Position numbers and translations under genes: made by a program
In this document: positions 33,085-40,082 of the stretch, in pieces
How the letters are laid out: every line of letters starts with the position of its first letter
Position numbering within the stretch: position 1 is the first letter of the stretch
NCBI RefSeq assembly: GCF_017298635.1
Contig: NZ_CP071182.1
Span: 4,254,001-4,318,000, forward strand
DNA: 64,000 nt
From: Paenalicyclobacillus mengziensis
GTDB lineage: Bacteria; Bacillota; Bacilli; Alicyclobacillales; Alicyclobacillaceae
Direction of reading: 5' to 3'
The notes under the pieces: model-generated
Told to the model about the DNA's origin: nothing
What the model saw: the letters and a program-made list of their open reading frames with translations, nothing else
Databases searched by the model: none

Positions 33085-34443
33085 CTACGAAATGAAATTG
33101 CCAAATCGGTGATACACGAATAGCGCATCTTTGCGTATGCCAACGTGGTCAATAAGCAGGTACTCCAGCGTTTCCGAATGTAATGCCACCCATTGGTTTA
33201 TTCGATTGATAAGAAGTGCTCGTAATTGTTCCACGTCCGTCAGGATTTCGTCCAGTGTGGCAATACGTTCCTCAATCCGAGAAATTTCGACTGTGATTTC
33301 ACGATTTTTCTCTAAAAGGGCAGCCATGTTTCGCGATGGAAGTTGCAAGATTTGACGCCGTACATCGGATTGCTGTCGTTGTAGTCGGTTGTGTCGTCTT
33401 CTCTCAAGCCGGCGTTGTTGCACGATTTTCATTTCAGTCAGGGTTTTTAGTTTTTCTGGGTCTAGGCCGTCCACCAGTTCCGACACAGTTTGCAGTAAAA
33501 CGTTATGTACCACTGACTCCGACACTTTAACTTTACATGTTGGGCATCGGAAGGTTCGGTGGTCTCCACGGGTGACTGTCTGAAGTTCAACCTGACATTG
33601 TACACACCAGCAGGGGACTGTCACCAACCTTGGTATAGCATGTCGTGGCTTCTTCGCCGACCTAATGGGATATCCCCATGCGTTAAGTTTTGCCCGATTG
33701 TCTAGTATGACGGAAAGGTCCACGATCGGCTCTACGTTGTCTTGGTGGATCATCATGTCACCGTCAATCATGGTCGCGGCATACAGTCCATGAGTCAAAA
33801 TGGAATCTGGGTATTTTCCAATTTTCTGTTTCCAGCGCCGCCGAAAAGCTTGATATTCGTTGGTGGACTGGATTAAATTGAACGATACAAACAGGTCTTT
33901 GACGACCTCAATCTGATCCGTGTGAACATAGCGGGTTTTTCCCTTTTTCCCCTCCTTACGCAAACCCAGTGGGGCTGGAAGGTAAAAACGCGCTGCCTTG
34001 GCGGTACGATTCGCGATGTTGTTCCCATCAATTTCCGCCTGAAGGGCAAAATAGGCCTCTTCACCATATTTATTGGAGATGGGCGTAGCGGCTGGATCGG
34101 ACAAGCAAAAAACGGTATCGTGTTTTCTGATCCTCTTATAAAGTTGTAAGTGCTCAATCATGTTCCGTGCCACCCGGTCGCGATCACGAACAATGAAGTG
34201 TCCCACGTCGCCTTTTTCGATTTCGGCCAAGGCGGCATTAAGTCCATTTCGCTCCGTCATCGCTTTTTTTCGCGCACTAACACCATGATCGGAGATAACG
34301 AGAATAGCCTCATCCTCATAGCCCAATTCTTTGGCTAAGGCTTTTCCCATCCGGATTTGGGTATCTACATCCTGACGTTCTGTACTTACCCGGACATATA
34401 CAATAGCTCGTGTTTTTCTGAGATGACCTTGCGACTGTCTCAT
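33085..34443 (-). CDS. Large serine recombinase 1
   Basis: 452 residues. The resolvase domain reads TRAIVYVRVSTERQDVDTQIRMGKALA (catalytic Ser), ISDHGVSARKKAMTERNGLNAALAEI and FIVRDRDRVARN. Then come a recombinase-like middle, a zinc ribbon (CWCVQC then FRCPTC) and a basic coiled coil (VQQRRLERRRHNRLQRQQSDVRRQIL). It differs clearly from recombinase 2, so the two are not a recent duplication. It follows the 71-aa ORF by 21 bp in one apparent operon. Confidence 0.85.
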   Translation of the reverse strand: MRQSQGHLRKTRAIVYVRVSTERQDVDTQIRMGKALAKELGYEDEAILVISDHGVSARKKAMTERNGLNAALAEIEKGDVGHFIVRDRDRVARNMIEHLQLYKRIRKHDTVFCLSDPAATPISNKYGEEAYFALQAEIDGNNIANRTAKAARFYLPAPLGLRKEGKKGKTRYVHTDQIEVVKDLFVSFNLIQSTNEYQAFRRRWKQKIGKYPDSILTHGLYAATMIDGDMMIHQDNVEPIVDLSVILDNRAKLNAWGYPIRSAKKPRHAIPRLVTVPCWCVQCQVELQTVTRGDHRTFRCPTCKVKVSESVVHNVLLQTVSELVDGLDPEKLKTLTEMKIVQQRRLERRRHNRLQRQQSDVRRQILQLPSRNMAALLEKNREITVEISRIEERIATLDEILTDVEQLRALLINRINQWVALHSETLEYLLIDHVGIRKDALFVYHRFGNFIS

Positions 34444-34464
34444 GATGTCAACCCTACCTTGACC

Positions 34465-34680
34465 CTATCCATGGTTAGGGTCGTCGTTGTGGATTTGCCC
34501 CGGCCTTTCCGGATTGTGATTCAAAGCGTTGTCCTCCAAATATTTCGACGTCTTTAGTTTCATTTCGTCCATTGAGCTTAGCCCCATCTCCTCGGAAAGC
34601 ACCACTTCGATCAGATGCTCAATCCAACGGCGAATCTCGACGGGATTTGAGTCGCTGTAGGTTACCTTGCGTATTTCCAT
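34465..34680 (-). CDS. Small protein (71 aa) of the recombinase module
   Basis: I chose ATG 34680 (MEIRKVTYSDSNPVEIRRWI) because AGGAGGA lies about 8 bp upstream. Acidic and helical (EHLIEVVLSEEMGLSSMDEMKLKT). No domain was recognised. It sits tightly between the 53-aa ORF and serine recombinase 1; a directionality or accessory factor is possible but unproven. Confidence 0.55.
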   Translation of the reverse strand: MEIRKVTYSDSNPVEIRRWIEHLIEVVLSEEMGLSSMDEMKLKTSKYLEDNALNHNPERPGQIHNDDPNHG

Positions 34681-34790
34681 GCCATTGTCCTCCTGCAACA
34701 AAACCAGATCATCTCGTTACAGGATGGACAAAGTACATGGAGGTTAAAACTTTCCCTTTGCCACTCTACTCGACAGGTCCGTAGCGTCGA

Positions 34791-34952
34791 TTAGTTCTCG
34801 TCGTCCGTCTCAGGACTCTCGATGGGTGGCTCCAACAGTCCAAGGGTAAGTTGAACGTATTCGTCTCTAGGTTGAATTGCATACACTTTTCTCCCGATTT
34901 CATAACCTGGAATCTTATATTCTTCCATGATTTTTTGGGTCCTTGAATTCAT
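34791..34952 (-). CDS. Small protein (53 aa) of the recombinase module
   Basis: It starts at ATG 34952 (MNSRTQKIMEEYKIPGYEIG), preceded by AGGAGGT at 8 bp. It continues RKVYAIQPRDEYVQLTLGLL and an acidic tail PPIESPETDDEN. It overlaps the 68-aa ORF by 38 bp. No family was recognised. Confidence 0.5.
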   Translation of the reverse strand: MNSRTQKIMEEYKIPGYEIGRKVYAIQPRDEYVQLTLGLLEPPIESPETDDEN

Positions 34953-35121
34953 TACGAAATACCTCCTGCAAAAGTGCCTCGTATTCTTGTAAGACGGCGA
35001 GACCCACAAGCGGCGACTCCTCTTGTAATTGAGCCAAAATCAAATGGACGGTCGCTTGCATGCGTCGATAAACGACAGCAGGGTCCACATCTTTCTCCGT
35101 GGGTGTTGATTTTCGTGCCAC
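34915..35121 (-). CDS. Small helical protein (68 aa) of the recombinase module
   Basis: It starts at GTG 35121, four bases after the tyrosine recombinase stop: MARKSTPTEKDVDPAVVYRR, then MQATVHLILAQLQEESPLVG. It is helical and basic at the N-terminus. No family was recognised. The spacing suggests translational coupling to the recombinase. Confidence 0.5.
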   Translation of the reverse strand: MARKSTPTEKDVDPAVVYRRMQATVHLILAQLQEESPLVGLAVLQEYEALLQEVFRNEFKDPKNHGRI

Positions 35122-35125
35122 CGGC

Positions 35126-36070
35126 CTACATGTTTTCTAGGGGGGAAAATTTATCATGTTGCTCCTGAATTTCAGATCCCCAGAGATGAATGTATCGCCG
35201 GACCATGTCCATATTCGAGTGACGCATCACTCGCTGCAGAACGTACGGATCTCCACCATTGAGAACCCATTCTCTGGCCAGGGAGTGACGAAACGTGTGC
35301 GGCGAAACCCGAACCCCTTCGATTCCAGCCAGTTTCCCTAAGTTATGGATGCGGTCTTGTACCGTGCGACGTTGAATGGGTTTCCCGTCAAGGGTGACGA
35401 ATAAGGCGGTGGTTGAGAATTCTCCTCGGACATCAAGATATTTTTTCAAAAGTCCTGCCAGTTTTCTAGAAAAGGGTATATCCTCGATTTTTCCATTTTT
35501 CCCGGGAACTTTGCGAAAAAACCGTTGATCGAGATCGACCTGGCTGACCTCAAGGCTGAGGGTTTCACGAAGCCGTAAAGCCGTATCGTACATGGTCGAA
35601 ATCATGACCGCATCGCGTAGTCCCGTAAAGGTGTGCATATCAATTACAGATAAAATCTTTTTGAACTGCTCCAGCGTCAAACTCGGAAAACTTTGAGGGT
35701 GCTCAATCACCTTTGTCAACTGGTTCGCCACATTCACCGAACATAAATTCAGTTCCACACACACTTTAAAGAGTCGGCGTATGGTTTTAATCCGGCCATT
35801 GATGGTCACGGCCTTCAGCTTTTGACGCATCTCATCAAAGACTTGCTTTTCGAGATCCTCAGTTGAAATGTCGAGAAGGAGAGTATCTTTTGGCATCCTT
35901 TTCACAACAGCCCGCAAGTTATCCATTTCATGTTGGAGTGTATAGGAAGACACATTGCGCCGCTTTAAATGTGTCTCATAGACTTTGATGGCCTCGCCAA
36001 GCGTGATGGCAGTGCTGATTTGCTGCAGACCGACGACTTGCTGATCCTCTAAACGATTGGTTCTTCTCAA
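35126..36070 (-). CDS. Tyrosine recombinase/integrase A
   Basis: 314 residues with an N-terminal SAM-like core-binding domain (AIKVYETHLKRRNVSSYTLQHEMDNL) and a catalytic domain. Catalytic signatures: TGLRDAVMISTMYDTALRLRETLSLEV (Arg I), GKNGKIEDIPF (Lys region), VSPHTFRHSLAREW (HxxR), MRHSNMDMVRRYIHLWG (His and Tyr nucleophile). XerC/D-like in size. It is a candidate enzyme for integrating this module, or for moving the cassettes to its left. Confidence 0.9.
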   Translation of the reverse strand: MRRTNRLEDQQVVGLQQISTAITLGEAIKVYETHLKRRNVSSYTLQHEMDNLRAVVKRMPKDTLLLDISTEDLEKQVFDEMRQKLKAVTINGRIKTIRRLFKVCVELNLCSVNVANQLTKVIEHPQSFPSLTLEQFKKILSVIDMHTFTGLRDAVMISTMYDTALRLRETLSLEVSQVDLDQRFFRKVPGKNGKIEDIPFSRKLAGLLKKYLDVRGEFSTTALFVTLDGKPIQRRTVQDRIHNLGKLAGIEGVRVSPHTFRHSLAREWVLNGGDPYVLQRVMRHSNMDMVRRYIHLWGSEIQEQHDKFSPLENM

Positions 36071-36196
36071 GAAAAAAACCTCCTATAAACACCTCTATGC
36101 ATCGAGGTTGAGTAGATGAGACGATGAGAATAAAACTACGGTCCGATCGCTCCTTTCTAGGTTGGGATGGGGGCGCATACGCGCGACAACAAAAAG

Positions 36197-36229
36197 TCAG
36201 GCTTCCAAGACACTTGGAAAATCCTGACT
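36197..36229 (-). terminator. Terminator-like hairpin
   Basis: On the minus strand GTCAGGATTTTCCAAG-TGT-CTTGGAAGCCTGAC folds on itself and is followed by TTTTTG. It would end transcription arriving from integrase B. Confidence 0.6.
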
Positions 36230-36340
36230 ACATTTAGAATCTTCCCCATACATACGTTCAAATGGGTGCGATTCAACCAATTTATGAATAAACTCGGCGT
36301 ACCGTGTACAAACACCAATCGTTTGGGAACTGTCTGAAAA

Positions 36341-36359
36341 AAATTGACCAGGTCAATTT
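36341..36359. repeat. 19-bp palindrome, AAATTGACC-A-GGTCAATTT
   Basis: A perfect 9-bp inverted repeat around one base, lying between the integrase genes. It could be a repressor or recombinase site. Seen directly; the role is inferred. Confidence 0.5.
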
Positions 36360-36472
36360 ACTGGGGAGTTCTCACCTTACGGTGGGAAAAAACTGCCTAC
36401 TCCAAGAAAGAGCTGGCACAGTATTCGGTCGAATACAGTCGACGACAAAGAGGATAACGCATCATCGATAAT

Positions 36473-36516
36473 TGCACAGTACCACCACACGTTGGACGTG
36501 TCAAGTGATACTGTGC
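36473..36516. repeat. 44-bp nested inverted repeat beside integrase B
   Basis: On the minus strand, GCACAGTA and TACTGTGC form the outer arms (8 bp). Inside them are CAC/TG and CACGT/ACGTG inner arms around CCA. There is no T-run, so it is not a simple terminator. Paired 8-bp outer arms and 5-bp inner arms resemble a tyrosine-recombinase core site. It ends 12 bp from the integrase B stop. Confidence 0.5.
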
Positions 36517-36527
36517 ATGTTTTCCCC

Positions 36528-37502
36528 CTAGCGGAGACGATGTTCTACAAAGCTGAACTTCGAATGCTGCTGCTGGACATCGCTTGTGAACATCTCCACA
36601 TAAATGCGCACGGTATCAAGGGTGGAGTGCCCTAAAATCTTTTGTAAGCTAAAGATGTCCCCGCCGGCCAAAATATAGAATTTTGCGAACGTGTGACGGA
36701 AGGTGTGTGGTGAAACCCGCACATCGTCAATCCGTGCAGTTTCTCCATATCGACCGATAATTTCCTGCACGGATCGCTTTTGAATCGCGGTGCCATCAAT
36801 CGTGACAAAAAGTGCATCACTCATGACTGCACCGCGTTCCGCCAAGTAGGTTCTTAGCACTTTAATCATTTTGCTTTGAATGGGCACAGTGCGATGTTTG
36901 GAACCTTTACCGCAAACCACGATGTTCCCTTCCTTCAAATGCACATCACGCAGCGCAATTCCGATACACTCAGAAATCCGAACTCCGGTCTCAAGCAGCA
37001 ACATCATGAGGGTGTAATCGCGAAGCCCGGTAAACGTCTGCTTATCCGGCTGCTCTAAAAGTCGCTTCACCTGTTCTTCGCTAAACGCCTGGATAATCAC
37101 TTTATCCCCTTTCACCATCGGCACGTCCACCCCATAATCCCGAAGTAAGTACCCTTCCTGGTGCAAAAACGCGATCAATTGACGAACCGTTCGAATGCGC
37201 CCGTTGATGGTGTTGGGCTTCAGGTGCAAGTCGTCCATCATGTAGTACAAATAATGGTGTTTAAGAAGGGAGGCGGTCAACTCCCTGCAGTCCAAAATGA
37301 CCTTGCCTTGGAGGGCCAAAATTCGTGCAAGCGACGTGAGGTTTTCGCGATGAAAGCGTTGCGTATGGGCGGCTAAATGCCGGTGCTCGCGCAAAAACAT
37401 TCGCGAGGCTTCCTCCAAGCTCACTCCGGTCTCCGGTTGCTCCAGCATTTTTTGTCCATCCAGTTGATTGTTGCGGCGTCGGCTCAGTTGCACACGATAC
37501 AT
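36528..37502 (-). CDS. Tyrosine recombinase/integrase B
   Basis: I chose ATG 37502 (MYRVQLSRRRNNQLDG), 9 bp after AAAGGA; in-frame starts at 37508 and 37520 sit too close to or overlap that site. About 324 residues. Catalytic signatures: TGLRDYTLMMLLLETGVRISECIGI (Arg), CGKGSKHRTVPI (Lys), VSPHTFRHTFAKFY (HxxR), LGHSTLDTVRIYVEMF (His, Tyr). It is XerC/D-like and related to integrase A, but not a recent copy. It is the last gene before tRNA-Leu. Confidence 0.9.
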   Translation of the reverse strand: MYRVQLSRRRNNQLDGQKMLEQPETGVSLEEASRMFLREHRHLAAHTQRFHRENLTSLARILALQGKVILDCRELTASLLKHHYLYYMMDDLHLKPNTINGRIRTVRQLIAFLHQEGYLLRDYGVDVPMVKGDKVIIQAFSEEQVKRLLEQPDKQTFTGLRDYTLMMLLLETGVRISECIGIALRDVHLKEGNIVVCGKGSKHRTVPIQSKMIKVLRTYLAERGAVMSDALFVTIDGTAIQKRSVQEIIGRYGETARIDDVRVSPHTFRHTFAKFYILAGGDIFSLQKILGHSTLDTVRIYVEMFTSDVQQQHSKFSFVEHRLR

Positions 37503-37616
37503 CTGCATACGTCCTTTCAAAATTAGACGTGTGCAAACGGAGGGTCAGCCGCACACGTCTTTATGCCTTCCACCGCGCACATCAATGTAACGGACCCCAT
37601 CATTTTTGCTCCAAAA

Positions 37617-37665
37617 AACAGGACAAGGGTTTTCGCGGTCGAATCCGGAAAACCCTTGTCCTGTT
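37617..37665. terminator. Bidirectional terminator with 18-bp perfect stem
   Basis: AACAGGACAAGGGTTTTC and its exact inverse flank a 13-nt loop. T-runs follow on both strands. It would end the tRNA-Leu transcript on the minus strand and protect the recombinase module from read-through. Confidence 0.85.
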
Positions 37666-37685
37666 AAGCTTTTTTGCAACTTTGT

Positions 37686-37768
37686 TGGTGTCGAGGACGG
37701 GACTTGAACCCGTACGGTTGCCCACACGCCCCTCAAACGTGCGCGTCTGCCGATTCCGCCACCCCGAC
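37686..37768 (-). tRNA. tRNA-Leu (anticodon GAG)
   Basis: An 83-nt tRNA with GTCGGGG/CCTCGAC acceptor stem, a long variable arm typical of Leu, an anticodon arm CACGT-TTGAGGG-GCGTG giving GAG, a T-arm GGTTCAAGTCC and an encoded CCA. It reads CUC/CUU. It lies next to two tyrosine recombinases and at the accessory/core boundary, so it is a plausible integration target. I found no second copy of its 3' end. Confidence 0.9.
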
Positions 37769-37907
37769 ATGTCAGCAGCGACAAAACCCATTATATGAGC
37801 CTAGACGAGCAGTGTCAACCACTTTTTGTTGTTTTGGGATAATCCAATTTCACCCAAGAAAAATTCATTTACACCGAGGCTTAGAACGATGCGACCGCGG
37901 GTGTCTC

Positions 37908-38522
37908 CTACGCTCTTTTCCACTCTACGGACGTTCCGTAAATCCTCTTATACAAATCATAGTTGTAAAATACCCTGTCCACAAAGTGGCGGGTCTCACC
38001 AACAGGAATGGCTGAAATGGTTTGCAGCTGACCGTTCCATGTGCCGGTTGCCAGCCACTCATGTACGCGCTTTGGCCCCCCGTTATATGCTGCGATTGCA
38101 GCAACCTCATTACCGTTAAATTGTTGCATAAGATAACGAATGTACCAGCTCCCGAGCTGAATGTTCAACTGTGGACTGGCTAGGTCACCGGTATTCGTCT
38201 GCCCAGCTCGCTCTCCCACAAGCTTAGTACCTTCCTCGGTCATCTGGTCAGCTACCCACTGTGCGGTATCCGGCATCAGTTGCATCAAGCCGATGGCACC
38301 CGCATGAGACACATCTTTCTGATGGAACTGGCTTTCGACGCGGATAACGCTGGCGACGAGGAGCGGATCGAGCTGATTAACGTGCGCAGACTGCTGAATT
38401 AAGGATTGGTAACCGATGGGATACATCCAGCGCCAGAATGTATTTGAGGTCACCAGAATGATGACAGCTACGAGTAGGACAACGGAAACAATCACCCTGC
38501 GTTTGATTACCACAAACTTCAC
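37908..38522 (-). CDS. Soluble lytic murein transglycosylase-like protein (SLT domain)
   Basis: I chose GTG 38522, which overlaps the coaE stop (GTGA) and has AGAGGCGG upstream. 204 residues. An N-terminal membrane anchor (RVIVSVVLLVAVIILVTSNT) precedes the SLT domain: LLVASVIRVESQFHQKDVSHAGAIGLMQLMPDTAQWVA (catalytic Glu in RVESQF) and NEVAAIAAYNGGPKRVHEWL. It cleaves peptidoglycan glycan strands outside the membrane. It is last in the polA-mutM-coaE operon. Confidence 0.92.
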   Translation of the reverse strand: MKFVVIKRRVIVSVVLLVAVIILVTSNTFWRWMYPIGYQSLIQQSAHVNQLDPLLVASVIRVESQFHQKDVSHAGAIGLMQLMPDTAQWVADQMTEEGTKLVGERAGQTNTGDLASPQLNIQLGSWYIRYLMQQFNGNEVAAIAAYNGGPKRVHEWLATGTWNGQLQTISAIPVGETRHFVDRVFYNYDLYKRIYGTSVEWKRA

Positions 38523-39127
38523 TGTAGAGCCGCCTCTTTGCAGAGTTTTGACCAAATTCGAGTGACCTGCTCTCTTGTATTGTCGAGTGATCCGCTATTA
38601 TCAATCACGTAAGTCGCGAGTGCACGTTTCTCTTCAATGGGCATCTGTGCAGAGATACGGCGGTTCGCGTCTTCCTCAGACAATCCATCTCGGCTCATCA
38701 GCCTCATACGCTGAACCTCCTCCGGGATGTAAACCAAAATTGTAACGTCCACAAGGTTTCTTGTTTCACCTTCAAACAACAGCGGCACATCCCACACAAT
38801 GGGCGTGTCAGGGTGCTTCTCCAAATAGGCCGCTGTCTCTTGACGCATCCCATCCCTGACCTTGGGATGCGTAATGTCATTCAATCGCTGTCTGGCCTCT
38901 GCGTCCTGAAACACGATTTGCCCTAAGGCGGCCCTGTTTAGCGTCCCATCTCCCTGTAGGATTCCGGGACCGAATGCCTGGACAATCCCAGCGAGTCCGG
39001 GACTCCCCTTTTCAACGACTTTTCGCGCCCATACATCTGCGTCTACGACGTACGCTCCTAGCTCACGCAACATGGAGGTTACTGTGCTCTTGCCTGTGGC
39101 GATTCCACCTGTCAGTCCAACAATCAT
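38519..39127 (-). CDS. coaE: Dephospho-CoA kinase
   Basis: It starts at ATG 39127, overlapping the mutM stop by 4 bp (ATGA). 202 residues. P-loop MIVGLTGGIATGKSTVTSML, then LGAYVVDADVWARKVVEKGSPG, then ITHPKVRDGMRQETAAYLE and PIVWDVPLLFEGE. It phosphorylates dephospho-CoA, the last step of CoA synthesis. The same-strand polA-mutM-coaE order is common in Bacillales. Confidence 0.96.
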   Translation of the reverse strand: MIVGLTGGIATGKSTVTSMLRELGAYVVDADVWARKVVEKGSPGLAGIVQAFGPGILQGDGTLNRAALGQIVFQDAEARQRLNDITHPKVRDGMRQETAAYLEKHPDTPIVWDVPLLFEGETRNLVDVTILVYIPEEVQRMRLMSRDGLSEEDANRRISAQMPIEEKRALATYVIDNSGSLDNTREQVTRIWSKLCKEAALQ

Positions 39128-40056
39128 TCCAGGTTGCCTCCAATTTGTCCAGGTGCAGCAGTCTTGGTGGCTGTTGTTGCTTGGTTCGTTACCCGCTTGG
39201 TGGCTGTTGTTTGAACGGACCTGCGAGTGCGCGGTTTGGGCTGACAATGCAGGCAGACGTGTGTACCGCGGCCGGCCACCCGAAGTTTCACAATCTCCTG
39301 ACCGCAGTGGTTGCACGCTTGTCCTTCCCGTCCGTAGACGTTGAGCGCCATTTGAAAGCCGCCGTGGCGACCGTAGCCATTGACGTAAGTCTTAATAGAC
39401 GATCCGCCTGTTAGAATGGCACGCGTCAGCACATCGCGAATATCGATGAGCAACTTGTCACACTGCCTTTTCGTTAACTGCGACGCACTTCGCTCTGGAT
39501 GGATGCCAGAGAGAAACAACGCTTCATCTACATATATATTGCCAAGCCCAGCGATACATGTCTGTTGCAGCAAAACAGCCTTGATGGGTGCCTTGTGGCT
39601 ATGCAACCGACGGTATAATTCTCGACCATCAAGGGCATCGTCAAACGGTTCCGGTCCCAGCGATTTCAACCCAGCAGGAAACTCCGACGGGTTGAAAGCG
39701 AGGTCCATCGTACCAAACTGCCGCACATCTCGATAGCGTAGTTCTGTTCCATCGGTAAATTGAAAGATAACGTGCGTGTGTGGAACTTCAGGGTCACCCT
39801 GGTCGGCCAGTCGATACTGCCCTTCCATGCGCAAATGAGAAATCATCGTCAATGGAGGCATGGAGAAGATGAGGTATTTGCCCCTCCTGCCGATACTGTC
39901 AATCGTCTGCCCAGCAAGCATCACTTCAAAGAGGCGCGGGTCTTCTGGTTGGCGAATAATGCGGGGCAAACGAACCTGCACCGACTGAATCACCTTGCCG
40001 ACGACCAGTGCCTCAAGACTTCTGCGTACATTTTCTACTTCCGGTAATTCCGGCAC
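39124..40056 (-). CDS. mutM: Formamidopyrimidine-DNA glycosylase
   Basis: 310 residues beginning MPELPEVENVRRSLE (Pro2/Glu3 catalytic start). It has QTCIAGLGNIYVDEALFLSGIHP and a C-terminal zinc finger CNHCGQEIVKLRVAGRGTHVCLHCQ. It removes 8-oxoG in base excision repair. After the zinc finger is an unusual tail of about 40 residues rich in Thr/Ala/Lys (TTATKRVTNQATTATK), encoded by short repeats, that ordinary MutM lacks. Confidence 0.96.
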   Translation of the reverse strand: MPELPEVENVRRSLEALVVGKVIQSVQVRLPRIIRQPEDPRLFEVMLAGQTIDSIGRRGKYLIFSMPPLTMISHLRMEGQYRLADQGDPEVPHTHVIFQFTDGTELRYRDVRQFGTMDLAFNPSEFPAGLKSLGPEPFDDALDGRELYRRLHSHKAPIKAVLLQQTCIAGLGNIYVDEALFLSGIHPERSASQLTKRQCDKLLIDIRDVLTRAILTGGSSIKTYVNGYGRHGGFQMALNVYGREGQACNHCGQEIVKLRVAGRGTHVCLHCQPKPRTRRSVQTTATKRVTNQATTATKTAAPGQIGGNLE

Positions 40057-40082
40057 TGGTTGCTCCTCCTCGTGTTATTTTC

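Larger units (their letters stand above)
36071..36501. other. 431-bp gap between the two tyrosine recombinases, palindrome-rich
   Basis: I see no gene here. The stretch holds a terminator-like hairpin (36197-36229), a 19-bp palindrome (about 36341-36359) and a 44-bp nested hairpin (36473-36516), listed separately. These could be recombinase binding sites or the former joint of a circular element. Confidence 0.5.

Noticed and set aside
37686-37768. A proven integration scar at tRNA-Leu
   Set aside because: No second copy of the tRNA 3' end was found in the window, so integration there stays an inference from position.
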